DNA of 28,544 nucleotides. Origin: a bacterium. Lineage in GTDB: Bacteria; SZUA-182; DTGQ01. The stretch spans positions 1 through 28,544 of the forward strand of contig JBFLZW010000008.1 of assembly GCA_040755755.1 (NCBI GenBank). Reading direction: 5' to 3'. How positions within the stretch are numbered: position 1 is the stretch's first letter; each line of letters begins with the position of its first letter. Made by a program: the position numbers and the translations under genes. Positions 1 through 8,027 of this stretch are shown here, one piece after another. The notes below the pieces were generated by a model that was not told where the DNA came from, did not search any database, and saw nothing but the letters and a program-made list of their open reading frames with translations.

Positions 1-425
1 GTGCGGGAGAAATACCAACTCTTATGTAAGTGCCATTCCCCTTAATCTGCAATCGGCCTATCTCCTGTCAGTAACCGCCCGATCCTGAGCAATATCTTAC
101 TTTTTATGGACATCATACCCTTAGCTCTATCTCTCTGTCAAGGGTAGACTCTTCGGGCAGATATTTCCCATGTTGGATTTTCAAAGGCTGCTTGGTGCCA
201 CTGCAAAGGAAATCGCCATTGAGCATAGGGCTCTTTTTTATCATTCTCCCAAAAAGATGAAGACGCAGGACCAACATCGACATAGCATATAAAATTAACC
301 CGAAAAATGGCGTTTTTTCTCATCATTACCTTTAGTCAATGCCTTGCAAGCCAAAATATAGCCAAAACACGAACACCAAAAACCAAAATCCACACTCTCT
401 CAAAACCACAGCTTGCCTTCGGCCA
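1..425. other. Left flank without a convincing gene
   Basis: Beyond the end repeat this stretch holds no gene I can support. A minus-strand reading frame of 62 codons (138-326) has no recognisable family, and its only upstream purine stretch is very close to its start codon; it could be a small gene or a remnant beside a mobile element. The stretch lies downstream of the MFS gene that ends at 426, but I see no strong terminator hairpin. Confidence 0.4.
2..38. repeat. Left copy of a 37-bp end repeat
   Basis: Positions 2-38 are the exact reverse complement of 28507-28543 at the other end of the window. The copies sit at the very edges and are inverted, so this is not the direct overlap of a circular molecule. 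The simplest reading is that the assembly stopped where a dispersed repeat, probably the edge of an insertion sequence, begins on each side. No transposase is visible, so the family cannot be named. Confidence 0.85.
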
Positions 426-1853
426 TTATCCCTTTCGCTTGACGACCATCGGCCAGAGGCTTCTTACCTTTCTGCTCACCTCGGCCACAAGCTCGTTGAG
501 AACGATTCTCTCTTCGACCTCCCCTACTTCCTCGACTGAAATCAAGCGGTGGGCGGAGTACAGGCCGATTAAAAAGGCGAGGAAAAAGAAAAAGTTCCAG
601 TATTGGAAACGGACATTCTGCATGACCGGTTCGCTATTCGTCCTGGCCCAGTTTATGGTCCAGGAGATTTCGTGTCTGGCGAAAAAGTCAATAAAATTGC
701 CGCCGCTGATCGGGCCAAGCCCCATAGCCAGGGAGATGACCAGGTTGCTGGCTGCCAGATAAGCGGTTGCATACCCGCTGGGAGCCAGTTTGAGGGCGAT
801 ATTGCCGGTGCCGAGGTTGATTCCGGCTATACCGATGCCCATAGCGATATGAATGATAACCAGGAGCGGCATGGTCAAAAAGTGCTTGTCAGGCATAGTG
901 GTAAAGGCCCAGGCCAGAATGCAGGCTGCAAAGAGAATACTGCTCAGATGAAGTACCGACTTGTTGCTGAAAAGGTCAGAGACTTTGCCCCAGATCCTGA
1001 GAAAGGCCAGGTTCATGATCTGGCTTAAGACCGTAAGAGCAATGATTAACGACATATCCAACTGGAGTCTTTGCAGCATGTAAACCGTAAAAAAGGGCAT
1101 AACCAGATAGGCGGCAAAATTCCAGAAGCCCAAAAATATGAGCAGGTTTTTGAAATTTACATCCCGGAACGGCAAAAGGATCAACTGGGAAAATCCAACT
1201 TTCTCACTGCTGGAAGTCATGCGGGGCTCCGGTGTATTGGCCAGGTAGTAAACAGCGGCCAGGCCGGCCAGAAATGCACCGAAAAAGAGAAACGAATAGC
1301 CATATATTTCATGCCGCGGGAGGAGCCTTTTCCAATAGTCGATGAACAGTCCAGCCGTCAGGCTCAGAACAATGCTGAGGGCCATAGACAGGCTCAGCCG
1401 CTTTCCGAAGAAAGATCCCAGTTGGTTGCGGGGCACAAGGTCCCGCATCCAGGTGTTCCAGCTGCATCCGGATATGGCGTTAAAGATGGCATTCATTGCC
1501 AGGGCCATTACCAGGATATTCAACCCTGTCCGAGGAGAAAACAGGAGTGGAATCAGGGCAACGAGAAGCCAGAAAGCTACGGCTATTGCTGTGCAATATA
1601 CGGTTATCGGCTTTCGAACCCGGTATCTTTCGACCAGGTAGATTGCAGGAAGCTGCAGTAGCTGCGCCAGCGGGAGAATGGCCACCACGAGTCCGATCAT
1701 CGTGTTCGGAGCACCGAGCTTCAAGGCAAAGGCCACCAGAAAGACACCGCTGGTCAGAGTGGTCACGGCCTGCGTGGCCAGACCATCGTTGATAACCGCT
1801 CTCAACCCGCCCTGAATTTCTTCCTCAGTTAAGCTGTCTTTGACAGTAAACAA
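426..1853 (-). CDS. MFS transporter, copy 2 of a tandem pair
   Basis: A polytopic inner-membrane protein of 475 residues with about 12 hydrophobic segments. It resembles major facilitator superfamily permeases of the general drug/sugar efflux type; the substrate is unknown. The start is set at a TTG (1853-1851) preceded by AGGAAG seven bases upstream. This makes the N-terminus (FTVKDSLTEEE) line up with that of the upstream paralog (STVKDTLTEEE). A longer frame from another TTG at 1919 has no ribosome binding site. The two proteins align along their whole length, including the segment GVFLVAFALKLGAPN near the N-terminus and a C-terminal cytoplasmic tail of charged residues. It follows its paralog by 119 bases on the same strand, so the two are probably co-transcribed. 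The family assignment is firm; the role is not inferable. Confidence 0.85.
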   Translation of the reverse strand: MFTVKDSLTEEEIQGGLRAVINDGLATQAVTTLTSGVFLVAFALKLGAPNTMIGLVVAILPLAQLLQLPAIYLVERYRVRKPITVYCTAIAVAFWLLVALIPLLFSPRTGLNILVMALAMNAIFNAISGCSWNTWMRDLVPRNQLGSFFGKRLSLSMALSIVLSLTAGLFIDYWKRLLPRHEIYGYSFLFFGAFLAGLAAVYYLANTPEPRMTSSSEKVGFSQLILLPFRDVNFKNLLIFLGFWNFAAYLVMPFFTVYMLQRLQLDMSLIIALTVLSQIMNLAFLRIWGKVSDLFSNKSVLHLSSILFAACILAWAFTTMPDKHFLTMPLLVIIHIAMGIGIAGINLGTGNIALKLAPSGYATAYLAASNLVISLAMGLGPISGGNFIDFFARHEISWTINWARTNSEPVMQNVRFQYWNFFFFLAFLIGLYSAHRLISVEEVGEVEERIVLNELVAEVSRKVRSLWPMVVKRKG

Positions 1854-1972
1854 AATTTGTCTTCCTGTGTGCACTAATGTACAAAACCGTAACTTGTTTT
1901 TAACGCACTTACCATACAAATTTCGGTTTTTTTATCAGGAAGACCTATGAGCGAGCTTGTGCCCTGCGGGTT

Positions 1973-3490
1973 CTAATCATCAGAGTCACTGGAAGGCATT
2001 GATCCTTCCTCGACAGCTACTGGCTCGTATCTGCGCCTGCTCAAGAGAGTCTGAGCAATGAACAGGGGAAACTGGACTGCACTCCTGACGGCATCTTCCA
2101 TCTCTGATCTCAGCTCACGGAGCACAATCCTCCCTTTGGTTTCTCCGGATTCTCTGACCATGGTCAGCCGGTAGATGGAATATAAGCCGATCAGGAAGGC
2201 GAAGAAAAAGAAAAAATCCAGATGTTGGAAGTTCAGGATCTGACAGGCATGATCATTCATGGAATTTATGGATTTCAGACTCCAGGAAAATTCATACTGG
2301 GCAAAGAAATCGACAAACTTACCGCCCGTGATGGGAGCAAGAGCGGCTGCCAGGGAATTGGTGAGGTTCTTGGCAGCCAGATAAGCGGTGGCTTTTTCCT
2401 TGGGGGCCAGCTTCAGGGCAATATTGTCCGCAGCCAGAACATAACCGGCCATGGAGATGCCGGTAAAGATATGGATAACCACCAACAAGGGCAGGGTTAA
2501 CAGGTGCTTTCCCGGCATGGTGGTAAAAGTCCAGGCCAGGGTACAGGCCATGAACAAGAGCCCATTGATGCTCAGGACCGATTTGTAGCTGAAAAGGTCT
2601 GACAGCTTTCCCCAGGTTCTTAAAAAAGCAACGTTCAGTACCTGGCTCAGGGCCGTAAGAGCCATAACCAATGACATATTCAGTTGCAGCACTTTCAGCA
2701 TGTAGACCGTAAAAAAGGGAATCGCCAGATTGACGGCGAAACTCCATAAGCCCAGACATAAGATCAGGTTTCTATAGTTAGAATCCTTGAATGGCTCCAG
2801 AATCAATCTGGAAAATTTTGATTTCTCCTCTGTTATGGCCATGCGGGGTTCAGGGGTTATGGCCAGAAGATAGATCCCTGCAATACTGATCAGAAAAGCG
2901 AAGAAAAAAAGCAGTGAATAGCTCTGTACTTCATACCTCGGAAAGAACCGTTTCCCGTAATCAAGATAGAATCCGGCAGCCAGGCTTAAAGGGACACTCA
3001 CAGCCATAGCCAGGCTCAGCCGCTTTGAAAAAAAAGCCCCTAATTGGCTCTGGGGGATAAGGTCACGCATCCAGGGGTTCCAACTGCACACCGAAATCGC
3101 GCCGAAGGATGAATTGACAGCCATGGCTGCCACAAGGAAGATCAATCCGATTTTATAAGAAAAGAGGAAAGGAATTAAGGCAATGAACAGTAAGGCTATC
3201 CTGTTCAAGATGAGGGAATATACGGTAATCGCTCGCCGGTTCCGATATTTTTCAACCAGATATACTGAAGGGATCTGAAGCAGTTGTGCCAATGGAAGAA
3301 CAGCGGCCAAAAAACCGACCATCATGTTCGAAGCCCCGAGCTTCAGGGCAAAGGCGATTAAAAAAACACCTCCGGTTAACGTGCCCACAGCCTGGCTGGT
3401 CAAGCCCTCAAGAACAACCGCTCTTAGTCCGGTCCGAACTTCTTCCTCAGTTAAGGTATCTTTGACGGTGGATGTAATCTTTAGTCCCAT
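1973..3490 (-). CDS. MFS transporter, copy 1 of a tandem pair
   Basis: A 505-residue polytopic permease of the major facilitator superfamily, paralogous over its full length to the next gene on the strand. The ATG at 3490 follows GAGGAG at a good distance. Twelve membrane segments can be counted approximately. Residues 7-17 (TVKDTLTEEEV) form a short cytoplasmic lead-in, and the tail after about residue 450 is hydrophilic and ends in an acidic serine-rich stretch. It is about 30 residues longer than its paralog, mostly because of this tail. The upstream 450 bases are free of genes and should hold the promoter. Family firm, substrate unknown; tandem MFS copies often reflect divergence in substrate after duplication, which is only inference here. 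Confidence 0.87.
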   Translation of the reverse strand: MGLKITSTVKDTLTEEEVRTGLRAVVLEGLTSQAVGTLTGGVFLIAFALKLGASNMMVGFLAAVLPLAQLLQIPSVYLVEKYRNRRAITVYSLILNRIALLFIALIPFLFSYKIGLIFLVAAMAVNSSFGAISVCSWNPWMRDLIPQSQLGAFFSKRLSLAMAVSVPLSLAAGFYLDYGKRFFPRYEVQSYSLLFFFAFLISIAGIYLLAITPEPRMAITEEKSKFSRLILEPFKDSNYRNLILCLGLWSFAVNLAIPFFTVYMLKVLQLNMSLVMALTALSQVLNVAFLRTWGKLSDLFSYKSVLSINGLLFMACTLAWTFTTMPGKHLLTLPLLVVIHIFTGISMAGYVLAADNIALKLAPKEKATAYLAAKNLTNSLAAALAPITGGKFVDFFAQYEFSWSLKSINSMNDHACQILNFQHLDFFFFFAFLIGLYSIYRLTMVRESGETKGRIVLRELRSEMEDAVRSAVQFPLFIAQTLLSRRRYEPVAVEEGSMPSSDSDD

Positions 3491-3944
3491 AGTACGAGCT
3501 CCTCATTGAAGGTGGAATACCATTTATCGGAGGCTATTTTCGCAGCAGAAACATATGGTATTTGGTATTTTGGGATAATTATGATCGTGTTTTGCCTATA
3601 GGTATTGGACTCCTTCTTTGTGTAAGTTAAATTGAACCAGTTCTTGTATCAGAGGGGCTATCTTGTAGCTGAAGTGAAAAACCAGGGTGGAAAAATTACG
3701 TTCGCTACGCGAAAGGCAGACGTATCATACACTATTTTTGAGTCAATTGCGAGCAAAAAATGACATGCGTGAATAAAAAATATGAATATTAGGATAGTGA
3801 CCCTATGATCTTGAGCGATTTTTGATGAAGAGAACTCCCGTTAGTTGCCAGGAAGATATTGTTTCTATTGCTTTCTTCTTCCATTCCCTGAAAAAGGGCG
3901 ATGATTTTCTCTCTTTCTCATTGTCAAAAAACGCAGTTATCTGG
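3491..3944. other. AT-rich spacer between MFS genes and pdxJ
   Basis: No open frame here looks like a gene. The spacer contains a short perfect hairpin (TTCGC-TAC-GCGAA near 3701-3713) and AT-rich tracts. It must contain the start of the MFS transcript and the end of the pdxJ transcript, both on the minus strand, but I find neither a well-spaced promoter nor a clear terminator with a U-tract. Confidence 0.4.
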
Positions 3945-4658
3945 TTACCTGATCAGCTCTAACATTTCTCGTACAGCTTGATGTAAACCAACGAGAACCG
4001 CTTTTGCAATAATAGAATGTCCAATATTAAATTCATCGATACCCTCAATCCTCGTAACAGGAGCAACGTTCTGGTAATGCAAACCGTGTCCCATATGTAC
4101 AATCAGTCTATGATCTTGCGCCTCTTCTGCTGATTTTTTCAGGCGGGCTAATTCTTTATTCTGGTCGGTTTCGTTTTTTGCATCAGCATAAGTACCGGTG
4201 TGAAATTCTACAGCTTCTGCACCAACCTGCTTACTGCATTTTATCTGTTCTGAATCAGCTTCAATAAAAAGGCTGACAGGGATGCCACCGGCATTCAGTC
4301 TTTTGATGGTCTCTGCAATACGTTTTTCGTTGCCGACAACATCCAATCCTCCTTCTGTGGTAAGCTCCTCCCTCCGTTCAGGTACAAGGGTTACTTTATT
4401 CGGTTTAACCTTTAAGGCTATATCGATAATTTCATCCGAAGCGGCCATTTCCAGGTTCAATTTGGTTTGGATGATTTGCCTGAGGAGCAGTAAATCCCTA
4501 TCCTGAATATGTCTTCTGTCTTCCCTCAGATGGACTACAATTCCATGAGCACCTGCAAGCTCAACGATCATCGCGGCTGTGATCGGGTCAGGATAAACTG
4601 TCTTGCGTGCTTCTCGAATGGTAGCTACATGATCGATATTTACCCCTAATCTCGGCAT
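3945..4658 (-). CDS. pdxJ: Pyridoxine 5'-phosphate synthase PdxJ
   Basis: PdxJ condenses 3-amino-2-oxopropyl phosphate with 1-deoxy-D-xylulose 5-phosphate to give pyridoxine 5'-phosphate, in the DXP-dependent vitamin B6 pathway in the cytoplasm. The 237-residue product has the normal family length and the diagnostic N-terminus [18 protein letters not shown]. Residues equivalent to the E. coli catalytic set are present: His43 in [10 protein letters not shown], Glu70 in LNLEMAAS and His191 in HMGHGL. The strand loop [11 protein letters not shown] (88-98) and the sequence EFHTGTYA (151-158) also fit the TIM-barrel family. The start is the second in-frame ATG, with AGAGGAG upstream; an ATG five codons earlier would lie across that ribosome binding site. 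It stands alone, with a hairpin-containing spacer upstream. Confidence 0.97.
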   Translation of the reverse strand: MPRLGVNIDHVATIREARKTVYPDPITAAMIVELAGAHGIVVHLREDRRHIQDRDLLLLRQIIQTKLNLEMAASDEIIDIALKVKPNKVTLVPERREELTTEGGLDVVGNEKRIAETIKRLNAGGIPVSLFIEADSEQIKCSKQVGAEAVEFHTGTYADAKNETDQNKELARLKKSAEEAQDHRLIVHMGHGLHYQNVAPVTRIEGIDEFNIGHSIIAKAVLVGLHQAVREMLELIR

Positions 4659-4709
4659 TTTTTCTCCTCTCATTTCTTTTTAGCTTTCCAATTGCAGATG
4701 TACAGGGTT

Positions 4710-4745
4710 AGAGAGACCGGCAGTCTTGGAACTGCCGGTCTCTCT
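4710..4745 (-). terminator. 14-bp perfect hairpin after the RdgC-like pair
   Basis: A perfect 14-bp stem (AGAGAGACCGGCAG and its complement) closes an 8-base loop. It lies about 40 bases past the stop of the minus-strand gene at 4788 and before pdxJ. No U-tract follows on either strand, so it may be a pause site, an mRNA 3'-stabilising structure or a weak terminator rather than a classical intrinsic one. Confidence 0.6.
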
Positions 4746-4787
4746 GATATCAGCATTCCCACACGGGCTTTCCCCATATAACCACTC

Positions 4788-5363
4788 TTACCACGGCAAC
4801 TCCCCGCTCTCCGGCTTTTCCTCTGCCAGGGCACCTGCGCTCTGGATCCAGTCCCGGATGGCCGGAAGGTGCACGGTCATCCATTCCGGAGAAATCCGGA
4901 TCTTGATGAATTGAGAAAAGAGCTGCTCGATAATGCGAACCGCTTCCTGGATGAGGAATATCTTTTCAAAAAAGATACCATCCGGGTCCTCCCTGGTATC
5001 GAGCATGACCTTGGGAGTCTTGCAGGAGCGGAAATTCAGCCAGCAGTCATCCAGGGTAAAATGCCACTCGGCATCGTTCAGGCACATCTTGAAACTGGCC
5101 TGCGTGACTTTCTTTCCCTGGCTCAGGGCTTCACGGGCCTCCAGCATCTCGGAATGTTCTCCGTGGCAGATCACCCGCTCCACATTTTCCTGGTCATCCG
5201 TCTCCAGGGTGATTTTATTATCCAGCCAGATTTCGACCGGCTGTCCATTCTCAGGAGTGAAAACGCCCATCTGAGAATCGCTCTGAAACCATAACCAGGT
5301 CAGAAACTCACGGCCCAGGAACCTCTTTTCCCGAACAAGGCTAACCATGTCCATAGGTTTCAT
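4788..5363 (-). CDS. Partner protein of the RdgC-like gene
   Basis: A soluble 191-residue protein, rich in Trp, Glu and charged residues, without signal peptide or membrane segment. Its ATG overlaps the stop codon of the RdgC-like gene (ATGA, 4 bases), so the two are translationally coupled. The sequence contains GREFLTWLWF (18-27), HGEHSEMLEAREALSQGKKV (67-86) and a C-terminal helix ending ISPEWMTVHLPAIRDW. From memory, deltaproteobacterial genomes often carry such a protein directly after a shortened RdgC-like gene, and E. coli RdgC is one chain of about 300 residues; the pair may therefore be a split or elaborated version acting as a complex. The coupling is seen; the functional link is inference. 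No enzymatic motif is recognisable. Confidence 0.75.
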   Translation of the reverse strand: MKPMDMVSLVREKRFLGREFLTWLWFQSDSQMGVFTPENGQPVEIWLDNKITLETDDQENVERVICHGEHSEMLEAREALSQGKKVTQASFKMCLNDAEWHFTLDDCWLNFRSCKTPKVMLDTREDPDGIFFEKIFLIQEAVRIIEQLFSQFIKIRISPEWMTVHLPAIRDWIQSAGALAEEKPESGELPW

Positions 5364-6007
5364 AACCCTCCTTCCTGGTTTCCGGTGCCGGAGGACACCG
5401 GCACAAAACTTACCGGAAGGACCTGCTCCAGCAGGGCTTGTTGTCCGTCAGCCAGAATGCTCTGGGCCAGGCCGTAGGGGAACATCTGTTCCAGACCCAA
5501 CCCGAAGGTTTTTTTGTAAAGCTCCAGAAATTCCAGGCATACACCCTCATTGGTCGAAGAGAAAAAAAGCTGACCAGCCACGATATCCCAGATCATGTCA
5601 AAGCTTCGGGTATTGGGAATAGCCCTTTTGAGCAGTTGCAGCTTTACCACATCACGGATTTCCTGGCGCTGAGCCTTGGAAAGAAAATCCTTGCCCTGCT
5701 CTGACTTTATCTCCTCTTCAGCCTTGCGGCAGAAGTTTTTCAACACCTGGGCAGGAACCCGGCGGGTGTCGATCCGCAGGCTCAGGGCAATGAACTCACC
5801 TTTGAAAAACTCCTCTCCGGGGAATTCATTATCCATGACATTCATGATGTTTACCCACCCCAGGGAGCGTTCAAGGTCTGATTCCTCTTCCATTTCCCGG
5901 AAGGCATAGCGCCGGATCTCCTCGGCATACCGCTGCCGGTAATCGGCAGGTAATTGATCTTTCACCCGATAGCGGGTGAAGCTTGCTGAACTTGAAATAA
6001 ATCCCAT
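5360..6007 (-). CDS. rdgC: RdgC-like recombination-associated protein
   Basis: RdgC of E. coli is a ring-forming, nucleoid-associated DNA-binding protein that restrains RecA. This 215-residue protein has the features I associate with the shorter deltaproteobacterial RdgC-like family: N-terminal MGFISSSASFTRYRV, then RYAFREMEEESDLERSLGWV (about 34-53), LSLRIDTRRVPAQVLKNFCR, FLSKAQRQEIRDVVKLQLLK, AIPNTRSFDMIWD, FFSSTNEGVCLEFLELYKKT and a final MFPYGLA. It is clearly shorter than E. coli RdgC, and its coupled downstream gene may supply the rest. The start used here has GGAGG five bases upstream; an ATG four codons earlier has no such site. Family moderately sure; the biochemical role is transferred by family only. 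Confidence 0.8.
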   Translation of the reverse strand: MGFISSSASFTRYRVKDQLPADYRQRYAEEIRRYAFREMEEESDLERSLGWVNIMNVMDNEFPGEEFFKGEFIALSLRIDTRRVPAQVLKNFCRKAEEEIKSEQGKDFLSKAQRQEIRDVVKLQLLKRAIPNTRSFDMIWDIVAGQLFFSSTNEGVCLEFLELYKKTFGLGLEQMFPYGLAQSILADGQQALLEQVLPVSFVPVSSGTGNQEGGL

Positions 6008-6203
6008 CCTAACCTCCATACTTCGTTGATAAAATGTGCTCGGGGAAAAACCAGGGTAGCGATTCTCCTGTTCCTGGCTTCAAAAATTCTACCATTTCCT
6101 GCCTTCCGAAGCCAGGATAAAAAGTCCTTCTCATCCGAAAAACATGATAGGAACTGGTAAAATTGATGTATAATATTCTGCAAGCGGGTGAATATTAAAC
6201 TTT

Positions 6204-6290
6204 TATTCAGGAGTCAGAATTCAGAAGTCAGAAGTCAGGAGAAGATGATTACTTATTCTGAATTCTGACTCCTGACTCCTGACTTCTGAA
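6204..6290. repeat. Heptamer-based inverted repeat
   Basis: Tandem heptamers of the form TCAGGAG, TCAGAAT and TCAGAAG run rightward, and their complements return after a short gap. The arms 6207-6226 and 6256-6275 are perfect 20-bp complements, and 6228-6241 pairs perfectly with 6276-6289, so more than one fold is possible. The element lies just before the ribosome binding site of the methyltransferase gene at 6307. It resembles the short tandemly repeated heptamers scattered between genes in some bacteria. It could be a mobile palindrome or could influence the mRNA leader. Confidence 0.85.
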
Positions 6291-6306
6291 GAAAGGTGAG
6301 ATAAGG

Positions 6307-6987
6307 ATGGGAACCTTGAAGGTGGATTCCAAAAATTGGCAGGAGGTACTTTCCACGGAAAGCCGGTTAATCGCCTCGTTCTATGACCGCCGGGCCAAGG
6401 GGTATGATGCCCTGGTTCATGCCCTGTCTCTGGGATTTGATTTTCGCTACCGTAAAGTGGCTGTGCAAAGGCTCGGCCTGCGGTCCGGCTCCAGGGTGCT
6501 CGACCTTGGGTGCGGCACCGGGCTTGACCTTCCCCTGCTTTCTCATGCGGTCGGGCCGAGGGGGGAGGTGACCGGTATGGATTTGAGCCGGAAAATGCTG
6601 CATCAGGCAGAGCAGCGCATCAGGAAAAGAAATTGCTCCAATGTCTCCCTGGTTCTTGGCAATGCCCTTGCTCTTCCCTTCGCTGACAGCAGTTTCGATG
6701 CAGTTTTTTGTGATTACCTGCTCAGCACACTGCCCGCGGTCAGGGCTGTTGAGGAGGCTTTGCGGGTTGCCCGTCCGGGTGCAAACATGGTTTTTACCGA
6801 TGACCTGCTCCCATCCGGATGGTTTGCCTCACCCCTTCGGGCGGTCGGCGAATTTCTGCGGGCCGGATATTTCAATTGTGCTCTGCCCGGCATCAACCTC
6901 CTGAAAAGCCGCCTCTCAGCGGTCAGAGTGACCAGCCATCACGGAGGGTTAATCGTTATCCTCTCCGGTATCTATCAGGGGTCATGA
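6307..6987 (+). CDS. Class I SAM-dependent methyltransferase (UbiE-like)
   Basis: A 226-residue cytoplasmic methyltransferase of the Rossmann-like class I fold. The SAM-binding motif VLDLGCGTG is at residues 64-72, the acidic residue ending strand 2 follows (GMDLS, about 90-94), then NALALPFADSSFDAVF (motif II/III) and EALRVARPGANMVFTD, the usual order of UbiE/COQ5-like enzymes. The N-terminal segment ASFYDRRAKGYDALVHALS resembles the cap of quinone and lipid methyltransferases. The substrate is unknown. The ATG follows AGGTGAGATAAGG. Its stop overlaps the start of the next gene by four bases (ATGA), so the membrane protein downstream is co-translated, suggesting a membrane-associated substrate; that is inference. 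Confidence 0.88.
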   Translation: MGTLKVDSKNWQEVLSTESRLIASFYDRRAKGYDALVHALSLGFDFRYRKVAVQRLGLRSGSRVLDLGCGTGLDLPLLSHAVGPRGEVTGMDLSRKMLHQAEQRIRKRNCSNVSLVLGNALALPFADSSFDAVFCDYLLSTLPAVRAVEEALRVARPGANMVFTDDLLPSGWFASPLRAVGEFLRAGYFNCALPGINLLKSRLSAVRVTSHHGGLIVILSGIYQGS

Positions 6988-8003
6988 ATCAGAAGAGCCT
7001 AACAGCAGGATGGACCATGCGTCATTTCAGCCAGACCGGGAAACCATTCGGCAGCCAGGCCCGGAAAGTGCTGACCTGGATACTCCTGACCGAATCCATG
7101 CTCATCCTCAGTACACGGCTGGGAACCTTCCTCCATGAGTTCATCGGTCACGGAGTCACGGCCATGCTCCTTGGCGGGGATTTCGAGTCTTTCAGGCTCA
7201 CTCTGTTTGCAGGAGGAGAGGCTCGATTCAGCGGAAATTTCAGTCAGGCAGCCAGAATCGCCGTTTCCCTGGGAGGAATTGCGATCAACCTCATAACCGG
7301 CCTGGCCGCTCTCCGGCTGGCTCGAAGCCGCCGGTTATCCTTTTCTTTCCGGCTCTTTAGCCTGATTCTGGCCGGCGTGAGTATCCTGAGCCAGCTCCAG
7401 TACCTGGCTCTGGGAGCTTACTACCAGTACAGCGACCTGTCCTGCCTGGCTGACTGCCATCCGGTGGTTCTGTTCCCGACCTTGCTGGGAGGGCTCTTGG
7501 CTCTGGCGGTTTTTTCCTTCCTGATCATGAGTATCTTTTTCCAGTTTCAAGAGGCGAGCTTCCCTTCCCCACATCCTGTCAGCCGGGCTTTCATTACGTT
7601 TCTTATCCTTGGCATTCCGGTCCTGCTGTATGCCGGTTTTTACCACTGGTCCGCTATTCCCCTTGGTTCGACAGCAGCAATCATGGAATCGCGGCTTCAG
7701 GCCGAGGAAGCAGCCAGGCGGATAAAAATCGAAACCGGCACCAGCGAAGATATCGAGGAGATCAGAGAACGGCTGGAACCCCGGCCCCTTCTCCCCTGGA
7801 TCATAGCCATTTATGCGCTGACTACCCTTGCCGCACTGCTTCGACCGGCGGGGCCCTCATCCTCCCGCCAGACACTGGGGTCCTCCAGGACCGATGCGGC
7901 CCCCAAGGATTATTTTCCTCCCCTCCCCTCTTCCCTCCTCGCCACCCTGCCCTGGCTGATTGCCGCCGGCCTGGTGCTTGCCTTGATCGCCTTCCGGTTC
8001 TGA
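6984..8003 (+). CDS. Polytopic membrane protein with HE-x3-H motif (M50-like)
   Basis: A 339-residue inner-membrane protein with about seven hydrophobic segments. Near the first one it carries FLHEFIGHGVTAMLLGGD (residues 49-66), reminiscent of the zinc-binding helix of M50 site-2-type membrane peptidases followed by their GG turn. The spacing is HE-x3-H rather than the canonical HE-x2-H, so metal binding and proteolysis cannot be assumed. A hydrophilic loop with ESRLQAEEAARRI and EDIEEIRERLEPR lies around 230-265 before two last membrane segments. The ATG overlaps the stop of the methyltransferase gene and has AGGGG upstream; longer readings in this frame run inside that gene and are spurious. 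The gene ends convergently with the minus-strand block 24 bases away. Function unknown. Confidence 0.8.
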   Translation: MNQKSLTAGWTMRHFSQTGKPFGSQARKVLTWILLTESMLILSTRLGTFLHEFIGHGVTAMLLGGDFESFRLTLFAGGEARFSGNFSQAARIAVSLGGIAINLITGLAALRLARSRRLSFSFRLFSLILAGVSILSQLQYLALGAYYQYSDLSCLADCHPVVLFPTLLGGLLALAVFSFLIMSIFFQFQEASFPSPHPVSRAFITFLILGIPVLLYAGFYHWSAIPLGSTAAIMESRLQAEEAARRIKIETGTSEDIEEIRERLEPRPLLPWIIAIYALTTLAALLRPAGPSSSRQTLGSSRTDAAPKDYFPPLPSSLLATLPWLIAAGLVLALIAFRF

Positions 8004-8027
8004 TCACTGACCACTGGCCACTGGCCG

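Noticed and set aside
138-326. Small minus-strand gene of 62 codons
   Set aside because: No recognisable family, a poorly placed ribosome binding site and a position beside a repeat edge; kept only as a remark on the left flank.
5962-6183. 73-codon minus-strand frame upstream of the RdgC-like gene
   Set aside because: It overlaps the start of the RdgC-like gene in another frame, has no ribosome binding site and no family resemblance.
6204-6290. CRISPR array
   Set aside because: The heptamers are contiguous and inverted with no unique spacers, and no cas gene is present.
6984-8003. Canonical M50 zinc metalloprotease
   Set aside because: The motif is HE-x3-H, so the active-site call cannot be made despite the similar surroundings.
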